Below are positions 18,370 through 26,658 of a DNA stretch of 33,853 bases, in pieces. Positions within the stretch are counted from its first letter, which is position 1. Each line of letters begins with the position of its first letter. Both the position numbers and the translations under genes were made by a program. This DNA is from Mesostigma viride (Eukaryota; Streptophyta; Mesostigmatophyceae; Mesostigmatales; Mesostigmataceae), in NCBI GenBank assembly GCA_009746045.1, contig RPFO01000069.1, positions 10,001 through 43,853 of the forward strand. Direction: 5' to 3'. Under the pieces are notes generated by a model. The model did no database searches. It was not told the origin of the DNA and was given only the letters and a program-made list of their open reading frames with translations.

Positions 18370-18750
18370 AATCGGGGTTCTCTGAACATAGTTTCTTTAT
18401 AGTGATACGGAAGGGGAGCCGCTGATGCTAGGTGAAATAGAGCTGGGTGATGTGATCGTAATAAGGTTGATTAGGCTTCTAGTGTACGAGTATTACGGAA
18501 GATATGGCCTAATTGTTGCGGCCCATACCTTGACGGTGTGCTGAGTACCTTGACGACGGATTTTTGCGTCTAGGTTCTCCTAGCAGATCTGTGATTGCGG
18601 ACGGGTTTGCAACAGGCAATATCTGAAGTAAAACTTGACGGCTAAAACTGTTTAGAGGGCGTTGCCGGATCTGGCCGTTGGTAGAGAGCCGTTGGCCTTG
18701 AAACACGATAAAAGCTTGCTCACCTAGCTCATGGCGGTCTCTTTTGTTTT
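18370..18750 (+). repeat. Split direct repeat A1 (left terminus)
   Basis: 381 bp, from AATCGGGGTTCTCTG to TCTCTTTTGTTTT. The same sequence recurs at 23213-23593. It contains two GCCGTTGG half-sites near 18670-18695 that resemble half of the island palindrome but do not form it. The leader to the first open frame follows. Confidence 0.9.
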
Positions 18751-18821
18751 AACGAAGGCGGCGACAGGGGTCAGGGGCAGCGTAGCTGACGCCCAGAATT
18801 CCTTTCTGCAAAGCGGCTGGG

Positions 18822-19880
18822 ATGCCGAAGCCCGGGCGGAAGCCAGGTTCGACAGGTGCTGGGAAGCAATTACCGAAAGCTAATCCCGAGGTGCCGACAG
18901 CTACTAAACAGACGGGAAAGGGCCGACTAGGCTGGCCGACGCAGAAGAAAAGGCTCCATCAGGAGCTCTCCACTTGCTCGGGCCTGCCTGAAGTGTGCGC
19001 TGCCTTTGAGGCGGTCCTCGGGACCGACTGGGTAACTACTGTCAGCCGGTGGTCTGCGGCCCAGCTGGAGTCCGTCGTTGGACTGCTGGTCGACCACGTG
19101 GACGGGCCTGAAATTCTGGCAGCAGCGGACCCAAACGAAGCGCTAGTGGCAGCCCTCCAAAGCGCCCGGGACTTGGCGGACTCGGACGAAGAGGAGATGC
19201 AGCCACCACGCCGGCCCACGAAAGGGGCGAAAAAGGGGACGAAAAAAGTCGGAAGCCCAGCCCCGAGCAAGGGAAAGGCCGCGGGGGATGTGAGGGAGCA
19301 GCTCTTGGAGCTGGCGGCTATTATTGGCAAGCAGGGGCAGGCGGGCAAAGAAGAGGAGGAGGAGGAGGAGTCCGAGGAAGAGGATTTCCTGACGAAATTG
19401 AAGGATGCGCTGGCCGGGGCAGATGGGGCTTCCAGGAAGCCGAAAAAGACCAAAGGGGTGACGCTGCCCACTCGAGCACAAGTGGTGAATTGGAGGGTGC
19501 AAGAGAGAGTGCTCCCCGAGGTGCTCGAGGATGCCAACGACAATGGAGGGGGGATAAAGAGTTGGATCATGGCTACTCGCCAAGGGGGGTGGAGGAACCA
19601 GGAAAGCAGGAAGGTGGTCATGAACATCGCCCTGGCCATGGACACACTCTTCAAGGAGTTGGGGCCGGCAGCCGGGGAGTTGGCTGGGGTAGAGTATCTC
19701 ATGAGGGTGGTGGCAGCCATGCTCCTAGTGGAGAGCCAGGGGTCAGGAGGGTGGAAGGTGGCTGGCCACCTCCTTGCTCTCAAGGAAGATGCCTCCTTGG
19801 TGAGCAACCCGGCCATGAAGATGGCCCTGCAAAGCGCCACGATGATGGAGAAGCTGGGCAAGGCCCAGCAAACCAAGTAA
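18822..19880 (+). CDS. Gag-like protein of the retrotransposon, 352 aa
   Basis: The first open frame of the element starts at ATG 18822 (MPKPGRKPGSTG), 71 bases after A1. The N-terminal part is basic. A helical region follows (EVCAAFEAVLGTDWVTTVSRW), then a Lys/Pro-rich stretch, then a long Glu-rich block around residue 185 (KEEEEEEESEEE), then a conserved-looking C-terminal half (VQERVLPEVLEDANDNGGGI, SWIMATRQGGWRNQESRK). No CCHC knuckle is present. Its position and composition fit a nucleocapsid-like Gag of DIRS-group elements, which bind and package element RNA. The call rests on position, since the sequence itself is not recognisable as a known Gag. The stop lies 47 bases before the ATG of the polymerase frame. 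Confidence 0.75.
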   Translation: MPKPGRKPGSTGAGKQLPKANPEVPTATKQTGKGRLGWPTQKKRLHQELSTCSGLPEVCAAFEAVLGTDWVTTVSRWSAAQLESVVGLLVDHVDGPEILAAADPNEALVAALQSARDLADSDEEEMQPPRRPTKGAKKGTKKVGSPAPSKGKAAGDVREQLLELAAIIGKQGQAGKEEEEEEESEEEDFLTKLKDALAGADGASRKPKKTKGVTLPTRAQVVNWRVQERVLPEVLEDANDNGGGIKSWIMATRQGGWRNQESRKVVMNIALAMDTLFKELGPAAGELAGVEYLMRVVAAMLLVESQGSGGWKVAGHLLALKEDASLVSNPAMKMALQSATMMEKLGKAQQTK

Positions 19881-19927
19881 ACACCGAAAGGGTAAACCGC
19901 TCCCCCTTCCCACTGCCTCTTCCTACA

Positions 19928-22471
19928 ATGCCTCTAAGCACTACGTGGGGGAGAGTGAGGTCAGCACGCAGACGCCAGCGTGCAACTCGCCGCCGCCGGA
20001 CCTTCACTCTACAACACAAGGTGATTACGTGGTTGAATTGGCTATGGCACGGGGGGGCAGACCCTCCGCCTAAATCTGGAGGCGCGTGCTCCAGAGGAAC
20101 GGCGGAGGCCCTGAAAAGGGTCAAGAAGCACTGCGAGTGGTACAGTCGCCGCGTAACCGGCGTTGCGACAGGCCCCGCAGAAGGAAGTGATCTAATCTAT
20201 GGGAAATGTAATAAGTATGAACAACTTGTGGCGGAGCGGGTGAGTCTGCCGAAGCGCGAGGTGGCAGGAAAGGCGAAGCTGCTGGATTTGCTGGCGCTAC
20301 GACCTAGTTGGCGAGAGGTGTACGCGAGCGAAGCCAACTGCATCAAGCCGGAGGTGGCTGCCAGTGCGAGGTATTGGAATGTACCTGCCCCCAGCCGAGG
20401 GTGCACCATGGCGGAGTGGGGCAAGTTGATGGGGAGGGCAGCGGACGTGGGGATGGTGGAGTTCCGAGAGACGCGGCCAAAGTGGGTAGACGGATGTTTT
20501 GGGGTGGCCAAAGGAGTGGGGGAGTTAAGGCTCATTGTGAATAAGAAGTTGGGGAACGCACTGTGGGTGGACCCCCCTAAGACGGTGTTACCCCACCTGG
20601 GCATATACTCGGAGGTCTATATCAAGGGTCGGTGCTACACGGCCAAGAGCGATCTGGTCTCGTATTACTATACCATCCAAGTGCCGGAGTGGTGGTGGGA
20701 TTATCAAGGGCTACCTGATGTGTGGTCCACCGATGTCGGGCTGCCGGGGCGGCGGAGGAGGGTGTGGCCAGTGCTGAAAGTGCTGGCCATGGGGCACTCC
20801 CACGCTGTAGCGCTAGGGGAAGCCATCCATGAGATGGTCCTCTATGCCACGGGCGCTTTGGATCCTAGACGGCAGGTGAACCGCCTCACAAGTGTAGGGG
20901 AGCTGACCGTGCTTCGGAATGCATGGGGTAACCCAACCGCCCTAGCCATCGAGTACAAGGAGGAGAGCACGAGGGAGATGCAAATCGACCTTGAGGACCC
21001 CCCTGCCCCTATGGTATCCATCACTATTGATGACCTGGTGGTCAGCAATGGGCGCACGTGCGAGGCGGTGAATCGCTTAATCGCGAGTGCTATTGAAGAC
21101 GGGTACGCGCCTAACAACCTTGTGCCCTCCAAGGACAAGACGATCATGGCTAGCCCGGAGGGGGAGGACGAGCTAGAAGCTCTGGGTGTTGTTCACCGGC
21201 GGGATGGGGTGTTGGAGCCGACAGCTAAGCAGCTCACCCTTGTGGTTGCGCACACTCGTGTACTCCTCGAGAGGGGACGCGCTACCGCTGAGGCGCTGGC
21301 GGCCGTCGTGGGCCGGTGGGTGTGGCTGCAGATGCTCAGCCGCACTTGCTTGTCCATATGGCAGCAGAGTTTTAAGTTCATCAACCTCAAGGGGTGGGGC
21401 CAGCGAACGCGACCTTTGTGGCAAGGTGTGCGCGATGAGCTCGAGTGTGCCATGGCGTTGGCCCCCATGCTCCGTGTGGACCGGGGGGCTGCCCTGGCTC
21501 CGGTGGTGGTGGCCTCGGATGCGTCTAGTTTTGGGCAGGGGGTTGTCTACGCTGAGATGGCCCCAGCTGAGGTGACGGAATTAGCTCGGGCCCGGGAGGT
21601 GCGGGGTTACCCAACCCTCCTCACCCCAGGTGAGGCCATGTATGCCGGGCCTAGACCCTTGACCAAGGCCGCGGAAAAAGCCATCATCCACGGGCGATGG
21701 CGCGTCGGGATCAAGAGTCGCTGGCGCGATTCGACCATGCACATCAACGAGAAGGAAGTGCGGGCCGCTGTGAAGGGGGTGGAGCGCTCGGCCCGGAACC
21801 TCGGAACATGGGGTAAGCGGGTGGTGAGGTTAGTGGACTCCACTGCCGCTTTGGGCTGCTTGGCTAAAGGGCGTTCCTCTTCTTACCGGTTAAACAAGCA
21901 ATGCCGCCGGTTGTGCGCTCTTACGTTGGTCACCGGCAGCCGCTCACAATGGGTCTGGACGCCAAGTGAGCTTCAGCCTGCGGATGGGCCTTCGCGGGGG
22001 CTTTCCATGGCTGCCTCGGTGGCCGGGTGGGTCCGCGATTTGACTCGCGAGGGTGTTCATCCCAATCCCGGGCCTCGGCTTGGCGCTAGCTACTTGACCC
22101 TTCTTGAGGGCAAGGTGAAGCCGGCTACTTTGATGGTTTACCATCGGGGTCTTAGGTCCTTTTTCGCATGGTGGGCGAGCCGGCGGGGTCGGGTTGGCAG
22201 CTTGTTGCGCGGCTTGACGATAGAGGAATACTATTGCGAGTATGTCGCTTGGGCGCACTCACGGTGTTACAGCCGCCAGTTGTGTGTCAATGCGCTTATG
22301 GGCCTGAATTTGTACTTCCCCCGGGAGGTGCGGGATTGGGCCTTGGCACGAAGTGTTTTGGCTGGCTGGCGCACGTTGGCACCCCCTCGTGCCCCCCCCC
22401 CATTCCATGGGAGGCTGCGTTTGCGCTTGCTTGTACTATGGTGCTCCAGCGGCAGCCTCGTGCGGCTATGA
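19928..22471 (+). CDS. Reverse transcriptase-RNase H, with the start of the recombinase, 847 aa
   Basis: ATG 19928 follows the Gag stop; the frame is open further upstream but overlaps Gag. After a very basic N-terminus (RRRQRATRRRR) comes the reverse transcriptase. Motif A is KSDLVSYYYTIQV with Asp about 242, motif B is MGHSHA about 288, and motif C is TIDD with Asp 368 and 369, in place of the common YMDD. RNase H follows with VASDASSFG (Asp 531), HINEKEV (Glu 608), LVDSTAALG (Asp 637) and QPADGPSRG (Asp 686). The last 130 residues (KPATLMVYHRGLRSFFAWW onward) look like the core-binding domain of a tyrosine recombinase. The frame is lost at the C10 run 22392-22401 and ends at 22471. One more C would continue into the catalytic domain. 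Confidence 0.9.
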   Translation: MPLSTTWGRVRSARRRQRATRRRRTFTLQHKVITWLNWLWHGGADPPPKSGGACSRGTAEALKRVKKHCEWYSRRVTGVATGPAEGSDLIYGKCNKYEQLVAERVSLPKREVAGKAKLLDLLALRPSWREVYASEANCIKPEVAASARYWNVPAPSRGCTMAEWGKLMGRAADVGMVEFRETRPKWVDGCFGVAKGVGELRLIVNKKLGNALWVDPPKTVLPHLGIYSEVYIKGRCYTAKSDLVSYYYTIQVPEWWWDYQGLPDVWSTDVGLPGRRRRVWPVLKVLAMGHSHAVALGEAIHEMVLYATGALDPRRQVNRLTSVGELTVLRNAWGNPTALAIEYKEESTREMQIDLEDPPAPMVSITIDDLVVSNGRTCEAVNRLIASAIEDGYAPNNLVPSKDKTIMASPEGEDELEALGVVHRRDGVLEPTAKQLTLVVAHTRVLLERGRATAEALAAVVGRWVWLQMLSRTCLSIWQQSFKFINLKGWGQRTRPLWQGVRDELECAMALAPMLRVDRGAALAPVVVASDASSFGQGVVYAEMAPAEVTELARAREVRGYPTLLTPGEAMYAGPRPLTKAAEKAIIHGRWRVGIKSRWRDSTMHINEKEVRAAVKGVERSARNLGTWGKRVVRLVDSTAALGCLAKGRSSSYRLNKQCRRLCALTLVTGSRSQWVWTPSELQPADGPSRGLSMAASVAGWVRDLTREGVHPNPGPRLGASYLTLLEGKVKPATLMVYHRGLRSFFAWWASRRGRVGSLLRGLTIEEYYCEYVAWAHSRCYSRQLCVNALMGLNLYFPREVRDWALARSVLAGWRTLAPPRAPPPFHGRLRLRLLVLWCSSGSLVRL

Positions 22472-23004
22472 TGGTCATCGTTATTTTCCAACAATACCTG
22501 CGGGTATCGGAGGCGCTCAACCTGTTGGTCGGCCATGTGCGCTTGCAGCCTGATGTTCGGTTGCGGGGTTCGCAGCGGGGCGCCTTGTTGTTGATGTCAG
22601 CTAAGACGGCTAAGGGGGAGGTGCAGTCTGTGGTGATCGAGGATGTCATGACTGAGACCCTCTTGCGGGCTTGTATGCGTGGCAAGGCGGCCTGGGAGCG
22701 GGTGTTCCCTTACGATTATGCCCAGTTCAGCCGGGTTTGGCATCAGGCCACGCAAGCTTTGGGGGTCGACACGGTGTTTACCATTCACGGGCTGCGGCAT
22801 GGGGGGGCTACCTATGATTTTTTGCGGCAGCGCAGCATGGCTGATATTCAGCATCGGGGTCGCTGGCGCAGCAGCAAAACTGTCGCCCACTATGTGGGAT
22901 TGCACCGGAGCTTGGCCCTCACCCTTCCTGACGCCCTGGTTCGGGCTATCGCCGCCTGCCCCCCGCGCATTTGGCGGAGCGTCTTTTCTCTGCCTTCCTC
23001 TTAA
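22168..23004 (+). CDS. Tyrosine recombinase, catalytic part
   Basis: The frame is open from ATG 22168, but the meaningful sequence starts about 22402. There it takes over from the polymerase frame at the C10 run, continuing PPPIPWEAAFALACTMVLQ. All key residues of the lambda-integrase family are visible, numbered from 22168: Arg 112 (YLRVSEAL), a likely beta-hairpin Lys about 146 (SAKTAKGE), H207-x-x-R210 (HGLRHGGA), H229 (HRGRW) and the nucleophile Tyr 242 (VAHYVGL). It would integrate the circular DNA copy by cutting and rejoining without target duplication. Either it is a separate overlapping frame, or the product is a fusion and the shift is an error or recoding. Except for this break it looks competent. 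Confidence 0.88.
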   Translation: MVGEPAGSGWQLVARLDDRGILLRVCRLGALTVLQPPVVCQCAYGPEFVLPPGGAGLGLGTKCFGWLAHVGTPSCPPPIPWEAAFALACTMVLQRQPRAAMMVIVIFQQYLRVSEALNLLVGHVRLQPDVRLRGSQRGALLLMSAKTAKGEVQSVVIEDVMTETLLRACMRGKAAWERVFPYDYAQFSRVWHQATQALGVDTVFTIHGLRHGGATYDFLRQRSMADIQHRGRWRSSKTVAHYVGLHRSLALTLPDALVRAIAACPPRIWRSVFSLPSS

Positions 23005-23075
23005 GTTCCCTTCATTCTTGTCTTATGCGTCCACCGGTTTTTGTTTTGCCCCTGGCTTGGGTCGCCAGGGAGGGA

Positions 23076-23080
23076 TGTAA
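23076..23080 (+). terminator. TGTAA polyadenylation-type signal
   Basis: TGTAA lies about 70 bases after the recombinase stop, at the edge of B1. TGTAA is the usual poly(A) signal of chlorophycean green algae. AATAAA also occurs within B1 and B2. Confidence 0.4.
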
Positions 23081-23212
23081 GGGTAAGGCTAGCCTTTTTG
23101 GACATAAAGTGTTCCCATGGGTAAGGATGGCCAGTTGAGGGCCACTTCCCGATGTGCTCTACTTATTGTTTTAATAAAGAGTCTGGTTACCCTGGAGTTC
23201 CACGGTTAATAG
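23081..23212 (+). repeat. Split direct repeat B1 (internal)
   Basis: 132 bp from GGGTAAGGCTAGCC to CCACGGTTAATAG. It is repeated at 23627-23758 and abuts A2 directly, preserving the presumed circle junction. Confidence 0.9.
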
Positions 23213-23593
23213 AATCGGGGTTCTCTGAACATAGTTTCTTTATAGTGATACGGAAGGGGAGCCGCTGATGCTAGGTGAAATAGAGCTGGGTGATGTGATC
23301 GTAATAAGGTTGATTAGGCTTCTAGTGTACGAGTATTACGGAAGATATGGCCTAATTGTTGCGGCCCATACCTTGACGGTGTGCTGAGTACCTTGACGAC
23401 GGATTTTTGCGTCTAGGTTCTCCTAGCAGATCTGTGATTGCGGACGGGTTTGCAACAGGCAATATCTGAAGTAAAACTTGACGGCTAAAACTGTTTAGAG
23501 GGCGTTGCCGGATCTGGCCGTTGGTAGAGAGCCGTTGGCCTTGAAACACGATAAAAGCTTGCTCACCTAGCTCATGGCGGTCTCTTTTGTTTT
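23213..23593 (+). repeat. Split direct repeat A2 (internal)
   Basis: A second copy of A1, the same 381 bp. The B1-A2 junction carries AATCGGGG with two A's where the termini have three (left) and four (right), as expected from crossover in an A run. Confidence 0.9.
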
Positions 23594-23626
23594 CCCACCC
23601 GCCCTCCCTGTGTGTTGCCTGTTTGG

Positions 23627-23758
23627 GGGTAAGGCTAGCCTTTTTGGACATAAAGTGTTCCCATGGGTAAGGATGGCCAGTTGAGGGCCACTTCCCGATG
23701 TGCTCTACTTATTGTTTTAATAAAGAGTCTGGTTACCCTGGAGTTCCACGGTTAATAG
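23627..23758 (+). repeat. Split direct repeat B2 (right terminus)
   Basis: A second copy of B1 forming the right end of the element. It is separated from A2 by 33 bases that include a CCCACCCGCCCTCCC stretch. Confidence 0.9.
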
Positions 23759-24218
23759 AAAAGTTCATGTTGAGGGGTACTTCTGCCCCTACACACGCAT
23801 CAGCCCTCACGCGCAGGGAAGACGTAACATTCGGGTAAAATGCGCGCCCGTAGGTGCACCCAAGCTGAGCCCCTTCCTCTTCCCCCAACTCTATCTTTGG
23901 CCCCTTTGTAATGAACGACACCAAAAGGCGGAACTCCCTCGTTGGGTCTATTGGCGCTCTTAGATCCATCTGTGGTACGAAAAAACCCTCTTGAATACAG
24001 AAGTTCATATCAGCTAGCTGGGCGTACATAACCCTCTCCATTTGGCTGAACGAATCAAACGCCAATAAAACGGCCAAGTGGCGGCCTGTCTTCTCCTGCG
24101 CGACACGAACTTCCTCGAATATGACACGCGACAGAAAGCGAACTTGTTTGTAAACGTTTTGAAGGACGCTTCCGTAGACTTCATTCACGATCTCGGACTC
24201 ATTCGCGATCTCGGCCAT
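23759..24218 (-). pseudogene. MYND-finger gene, 5' half cut off by the retrotransposon
   Basis: It starts at ATG 24218 (MAEIANESEIV), matching the start of the paralog at 12592 (MAETGELES). The translated domain of about 150 residues shares HLAVLLAFDSFSQMERVMYAQLADM and EFRLLVSFITKG with FAVLVVYDSFASV and EFRLLVSYVGK of the paralog. This is an unnamed domain that precedes a MYND finger in both genes. The frame runs into the right end of the retrotransposon and would stop within it (about 23733). Its missing C-terminus lies 5.4 kb away at 18053-18369. No palindrome is present within 150 bases upstream. Confidence 0.75.
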
Positions 24219-24398
24219 CTTTTTCAGGGAAAAAACGAACAAAAAGATTTACATCGCGGCCAAAAAAACGCGTTTTCCCATTAGTGTGTTTGCCTAATTT
24301 ATTGTAATCATTCATTTTTAAAACAGTCAGGTCCTTCACAACCTCAGAAAATGATTTCATTAAATTGGCATATACATTTAAAAACATCTTAGGTCGCA

Positions 24399-24653
24399 CT
24401 ACTTTTTGCGTTTCAGTTTACGTTTGTTTCCCGGTTGAATAAAGTTGACACCATCCCCTTCATCGTCGGAAATTAAGGCCGGCATTTCGTCCACTTCAGC
24501 TTGTACATCATCTTTTTTCATCACAACCATGGCTGGAATTGAATCCCAAAATTTCTCAATCGCTCTAACAACTTCGGCTGGCAGTTTTTTGGCCCCCCGT
24601 TCAACTGCCTCTCTCTCCTGGTTCGACACCGAAACGTCCTTGTCTTTCTCCAT
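24399..24653 (-). CDS. Small charged protein with basic tail, 84 aa
   Basis: ATG 24653 (MEKDKDVSVSNQERE) is the first in frame. A helical segment (KLPAEVVRAIEKFWDSIPAMVV) is followed by an acidic part (EVDEMPALISDDEGDG) and a basic end NKRKLKRKK that could act as a nuclear localisation signal. The zinc-knuckle gene at 7527 ends with a similar KKQKRKR tail. It is on the same strand as the other island genes; the nearest palindrome (24764) is 111 bases upstream. No family was recognised. Moderate confidence, because it is short. Confidence 0.5.
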   Translation of the reverse strand: MEKDKDVSVSNQEREAVERGAKKLPAEVVRAIEKFWDSIPAMVVMKKDDVQAEVDEMPALISDDEGDGVNFIQPGNKRKLKRKK

Positions 24654-24739
24654 TGAAAAAAACTGCACGTGAAGCACAACTGGCACAACCAATGTAAGTA
24701 AACCTAGTAACTTCAGGGGCGGATTAATTCATCAGCCGG

Positions 24740-24970
24740 AGTACAATTTTATTTTACAACGCCAACGGCCGTTGGCATTACAGCAATGAAGTTAAGATAA
24801 AAACGTCGTAATGCAACGGCTGATAAAACTGGCGTATAATCAATAACGCAAAAAAAATTGGCAAGAACTTTTTTTTGGAGGTCCAACGGCCGTTGGCATC
24901 ACGTAAATCACAACAGCAATGATGGAAACTGATTTTGCAAGTCCAACGGCCGTTGGCATCAAGAAAATCA
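24740..24970. promoter_or_regulatory. Cluster of three palindromes without an adjacent gene
   Basis: Cores at 24764, 24885 and 24945, each followed by GGCAT, two of them by an A-rich AAATCA-type block. They resemble the gene-free copies at 16461 and 16559. The nearest genes are the small protein at 24653 on the minus strand and the ubiquitin-like fragment at 25119 on the plus strand. Confidence 0.6.
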
Positions 24971-25115
24971 GAAGAGGGAGCGACTGCCCAAAAAACGCAT
25001 AATAATAAAACAAGTACCTTGCAGGTGGTTGACAGACGCGAATCTTGTGTGGCGACGTGGAATCTGCAAGGAATGCGCAAAAACGTTGCAATCAGAATTA
25101 CAAGGATTACATATT

Positions 25116-25243
25116 TTCATGTCCCACGTAGCTCCCACAAAAACCAGCATCTTCATTAAAACAATAAGTGGAAGCATACATGTGACACTAATTGACATGC
25201 CCGGAGGCACGCCGTTCAAGGCCCTTCATGAAGTACGTTGCCC
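25116..25243 (+). pseudogene. Ubiquitin-like N-terminal fragment, copy U1
   Basis: 128 bases repeated at 25696-25823. From the ATG at 25119 it reads MSHVAPTKTSIFIKTISGS and continues IHVTLIDMPGGTPFKALHEV. IFIKT-[IT]-SG followed by a second strand and a helix start resembles the first two strands and the helix 1 start of ubiquitin (IFVKTLTGK..ITLEV). The similarity breaks off after about 40 residues and the frame ends at 25352. In U1 the frame is also open upstream to 25029. No C-terminal Gly-Gly is present. It may be a broken ubiquitin-like gene, or a chance resemblance. Confidence 0.4.
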
Positions 25244-25276
25244 TAGAGGCAACCAAGACAAGGGTGGGTGGGTGGG

Positions 25277-25698
25277 GAGCAAAGAAAGAGGCCGACAAAA
25301 CCAGCCAGAGCGGCTTTTAGTCGCAAAACCTCCCTTATCCCTAGCTAACTGACGTCATTAAACCCTTATGTTTAGTGGATGCTAGTAAGACGCTAACCGT
25401 ACAGACCGGGGGTAGAATATCCCGAATCTGCACGGCTAGTATTAAATAATGCGTAGGTTGTTCTTTTCAGGGGCACTGCACCTCACGCCCCGTTCCGCCC
25501 GGGTATAATCAACCCAAGCGCGGAACGCACATTTTATTTAATTCATTTTTCAACCATGCACTATATTGCATCTACTAATCACAAAAGCTCTAGCCAAACA
25601 GCTACGAGTAAACACTGCGACCTATAAGCCGCTCATCCAGCGGCCTCTTGTTCCCGCATTCACGTATAGAAGAAACTCCGTTCAAAGAACCCCGATTC
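25277..25698 (+). repeat. 422-bp direct repeat R1
   Basis: The same length and apparently the same sequence as 26659-27080, with a constant offset of 1382 bases. It begins GAGCAAAGAAAGAGG and ends GAACCCCGATTC. It lacks TG...CA ends, so it is not a standard LTR. No open frame. Confidence 0.9.
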
Positions 25699-25823
25699 AT
25701 GTCCCACGTAGCTCCCACAAAAACCAGCATCTTCATTAAAACAATAAGTGGAAGCATACATGTGACACTAATTGACATGCCCGGAGGCACGCCGTTCAAG
25801 GCCCTTCATGAAGTACGTTGCCC
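25696..25823 (+). pseudogene. Ubiquitin-like N-terminal fragment, copy U2
   Basis: An apparently identical copy of 25116-25243, fused directly to the end of R1, sharing the last TTC. After GTTGCCC the sequence departs from copy U1 and enters GC-rich DNA; the open frame ends at 25851. Confidence 0.4.
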
Positions 25824-26658
25824 AATCACCCCCGCCCTGGCTTTCCCTTGAAGCCGCACTCCACCTTGCTCGTTGTCACAAGTGACCGCCCTGCCGCAAA
25901 ACGGGAGCCCCCCACATCGGGAGGCGTGTGCCCGGCGGCTGTGGATGCATGGCCAGGCCCAAAAAGGCCCAGCGCATTTGCACTGCGATTGCGCACGGCC
26001 AGCCTATCATGACCCCTCTCGGGCCCCGAGTCGGTACCGCTATGGCCGTCTCCCCATAGACCCGGGGTGCTTCGAGAAAAAACGTGGACCTAGCCCAGGC
26101 CCCGCCAGCCCGGATGCCCGAGGCCACAGCCCCAGGCACCTGGCTGAACGAGAGTCCGTTCAGCCAAGACCGCATTCCCCCCCGAGGTTTCTATGCGTGG
26201 GGAAAAAATTTCTAGCTTAGACGCTTTTCCCATCGCCGTCCCCAGCCCCAACCACCCCCCCCTCGGCGGAAGGCAATTGCAAAGTTTGCTGGCCAGCAGC
26301 AATTTCCGAAGAAAAAGCCGCAGGCCGCGGACCGAGACACGGGTCGCCAGTGCCAGCCATCCGGCTCCAACCCGGGGTGCAAGCATCCCCAGGTACGGAG
26401 CACCAGCTCGCGCACTGGGCCGACCAAGCGACAGTTGAGCACCTGTCACGGCATCCGGCCCACCAAAGACCCCAAGCTGGGGAAAAGGTGCGGACCGGAG
26501 GTAATCTTTTTCTTTTCTTTTAGTTAACCGGGCGAGGAACTACGCCTGGCCGGTTAACAACTGGAAGTCTCACCACTGGCCAAGTGGCCAGTGCAACCAG
26601 TGCTTTTGGGATTTTGCTCCGCAGCACCCATAGCTGCGGCTGCCGCCGCAACGACAAC
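25824..26658. other. GC-rich non-coding segment with two hairpins
   Basis: No supported gene; short frames are open on both strands because of composition. Two perfect inverted repeats lie near the right end: GTTAACCGG (26523-26531) with 26550-26558, and CACTGGCC (26574-26581) with 26586-26593. A polypyrimidine stretch ending in TTTTAG precedes the first. It lies between R1 and R2 and may be the body of a non-autonomous element. Confidence 0.5.

Larger units (their letters stand above)
18370..23758 (+). mobile_element. DIRS/PAT-group tyrosine-recombinase retrotransposon with split direct repeats
   Basis: The layout is A1 (18370-18750), three open frames, B1 (23081-23212), A2 (23213-23593), a 33-bp spacer, and B2 (23627-23758). 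This A1...B1-A2-B2 order is the split-direct-repeat pattern of PAT and Volvox kangaroo elements. They replicate by reverse transcription and integrate a circular intermediate with a lambda-integrase-like recombinase. A1 and A2 are both 381 bp and appear identical by eye, and B1 and B2 are both 132 bp, so insertion is probably recent. No target duplication is seen, as expected for this class. It sits inside a minus-strand MYND gene, in the opposite orientation. Confidence 0.92.
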
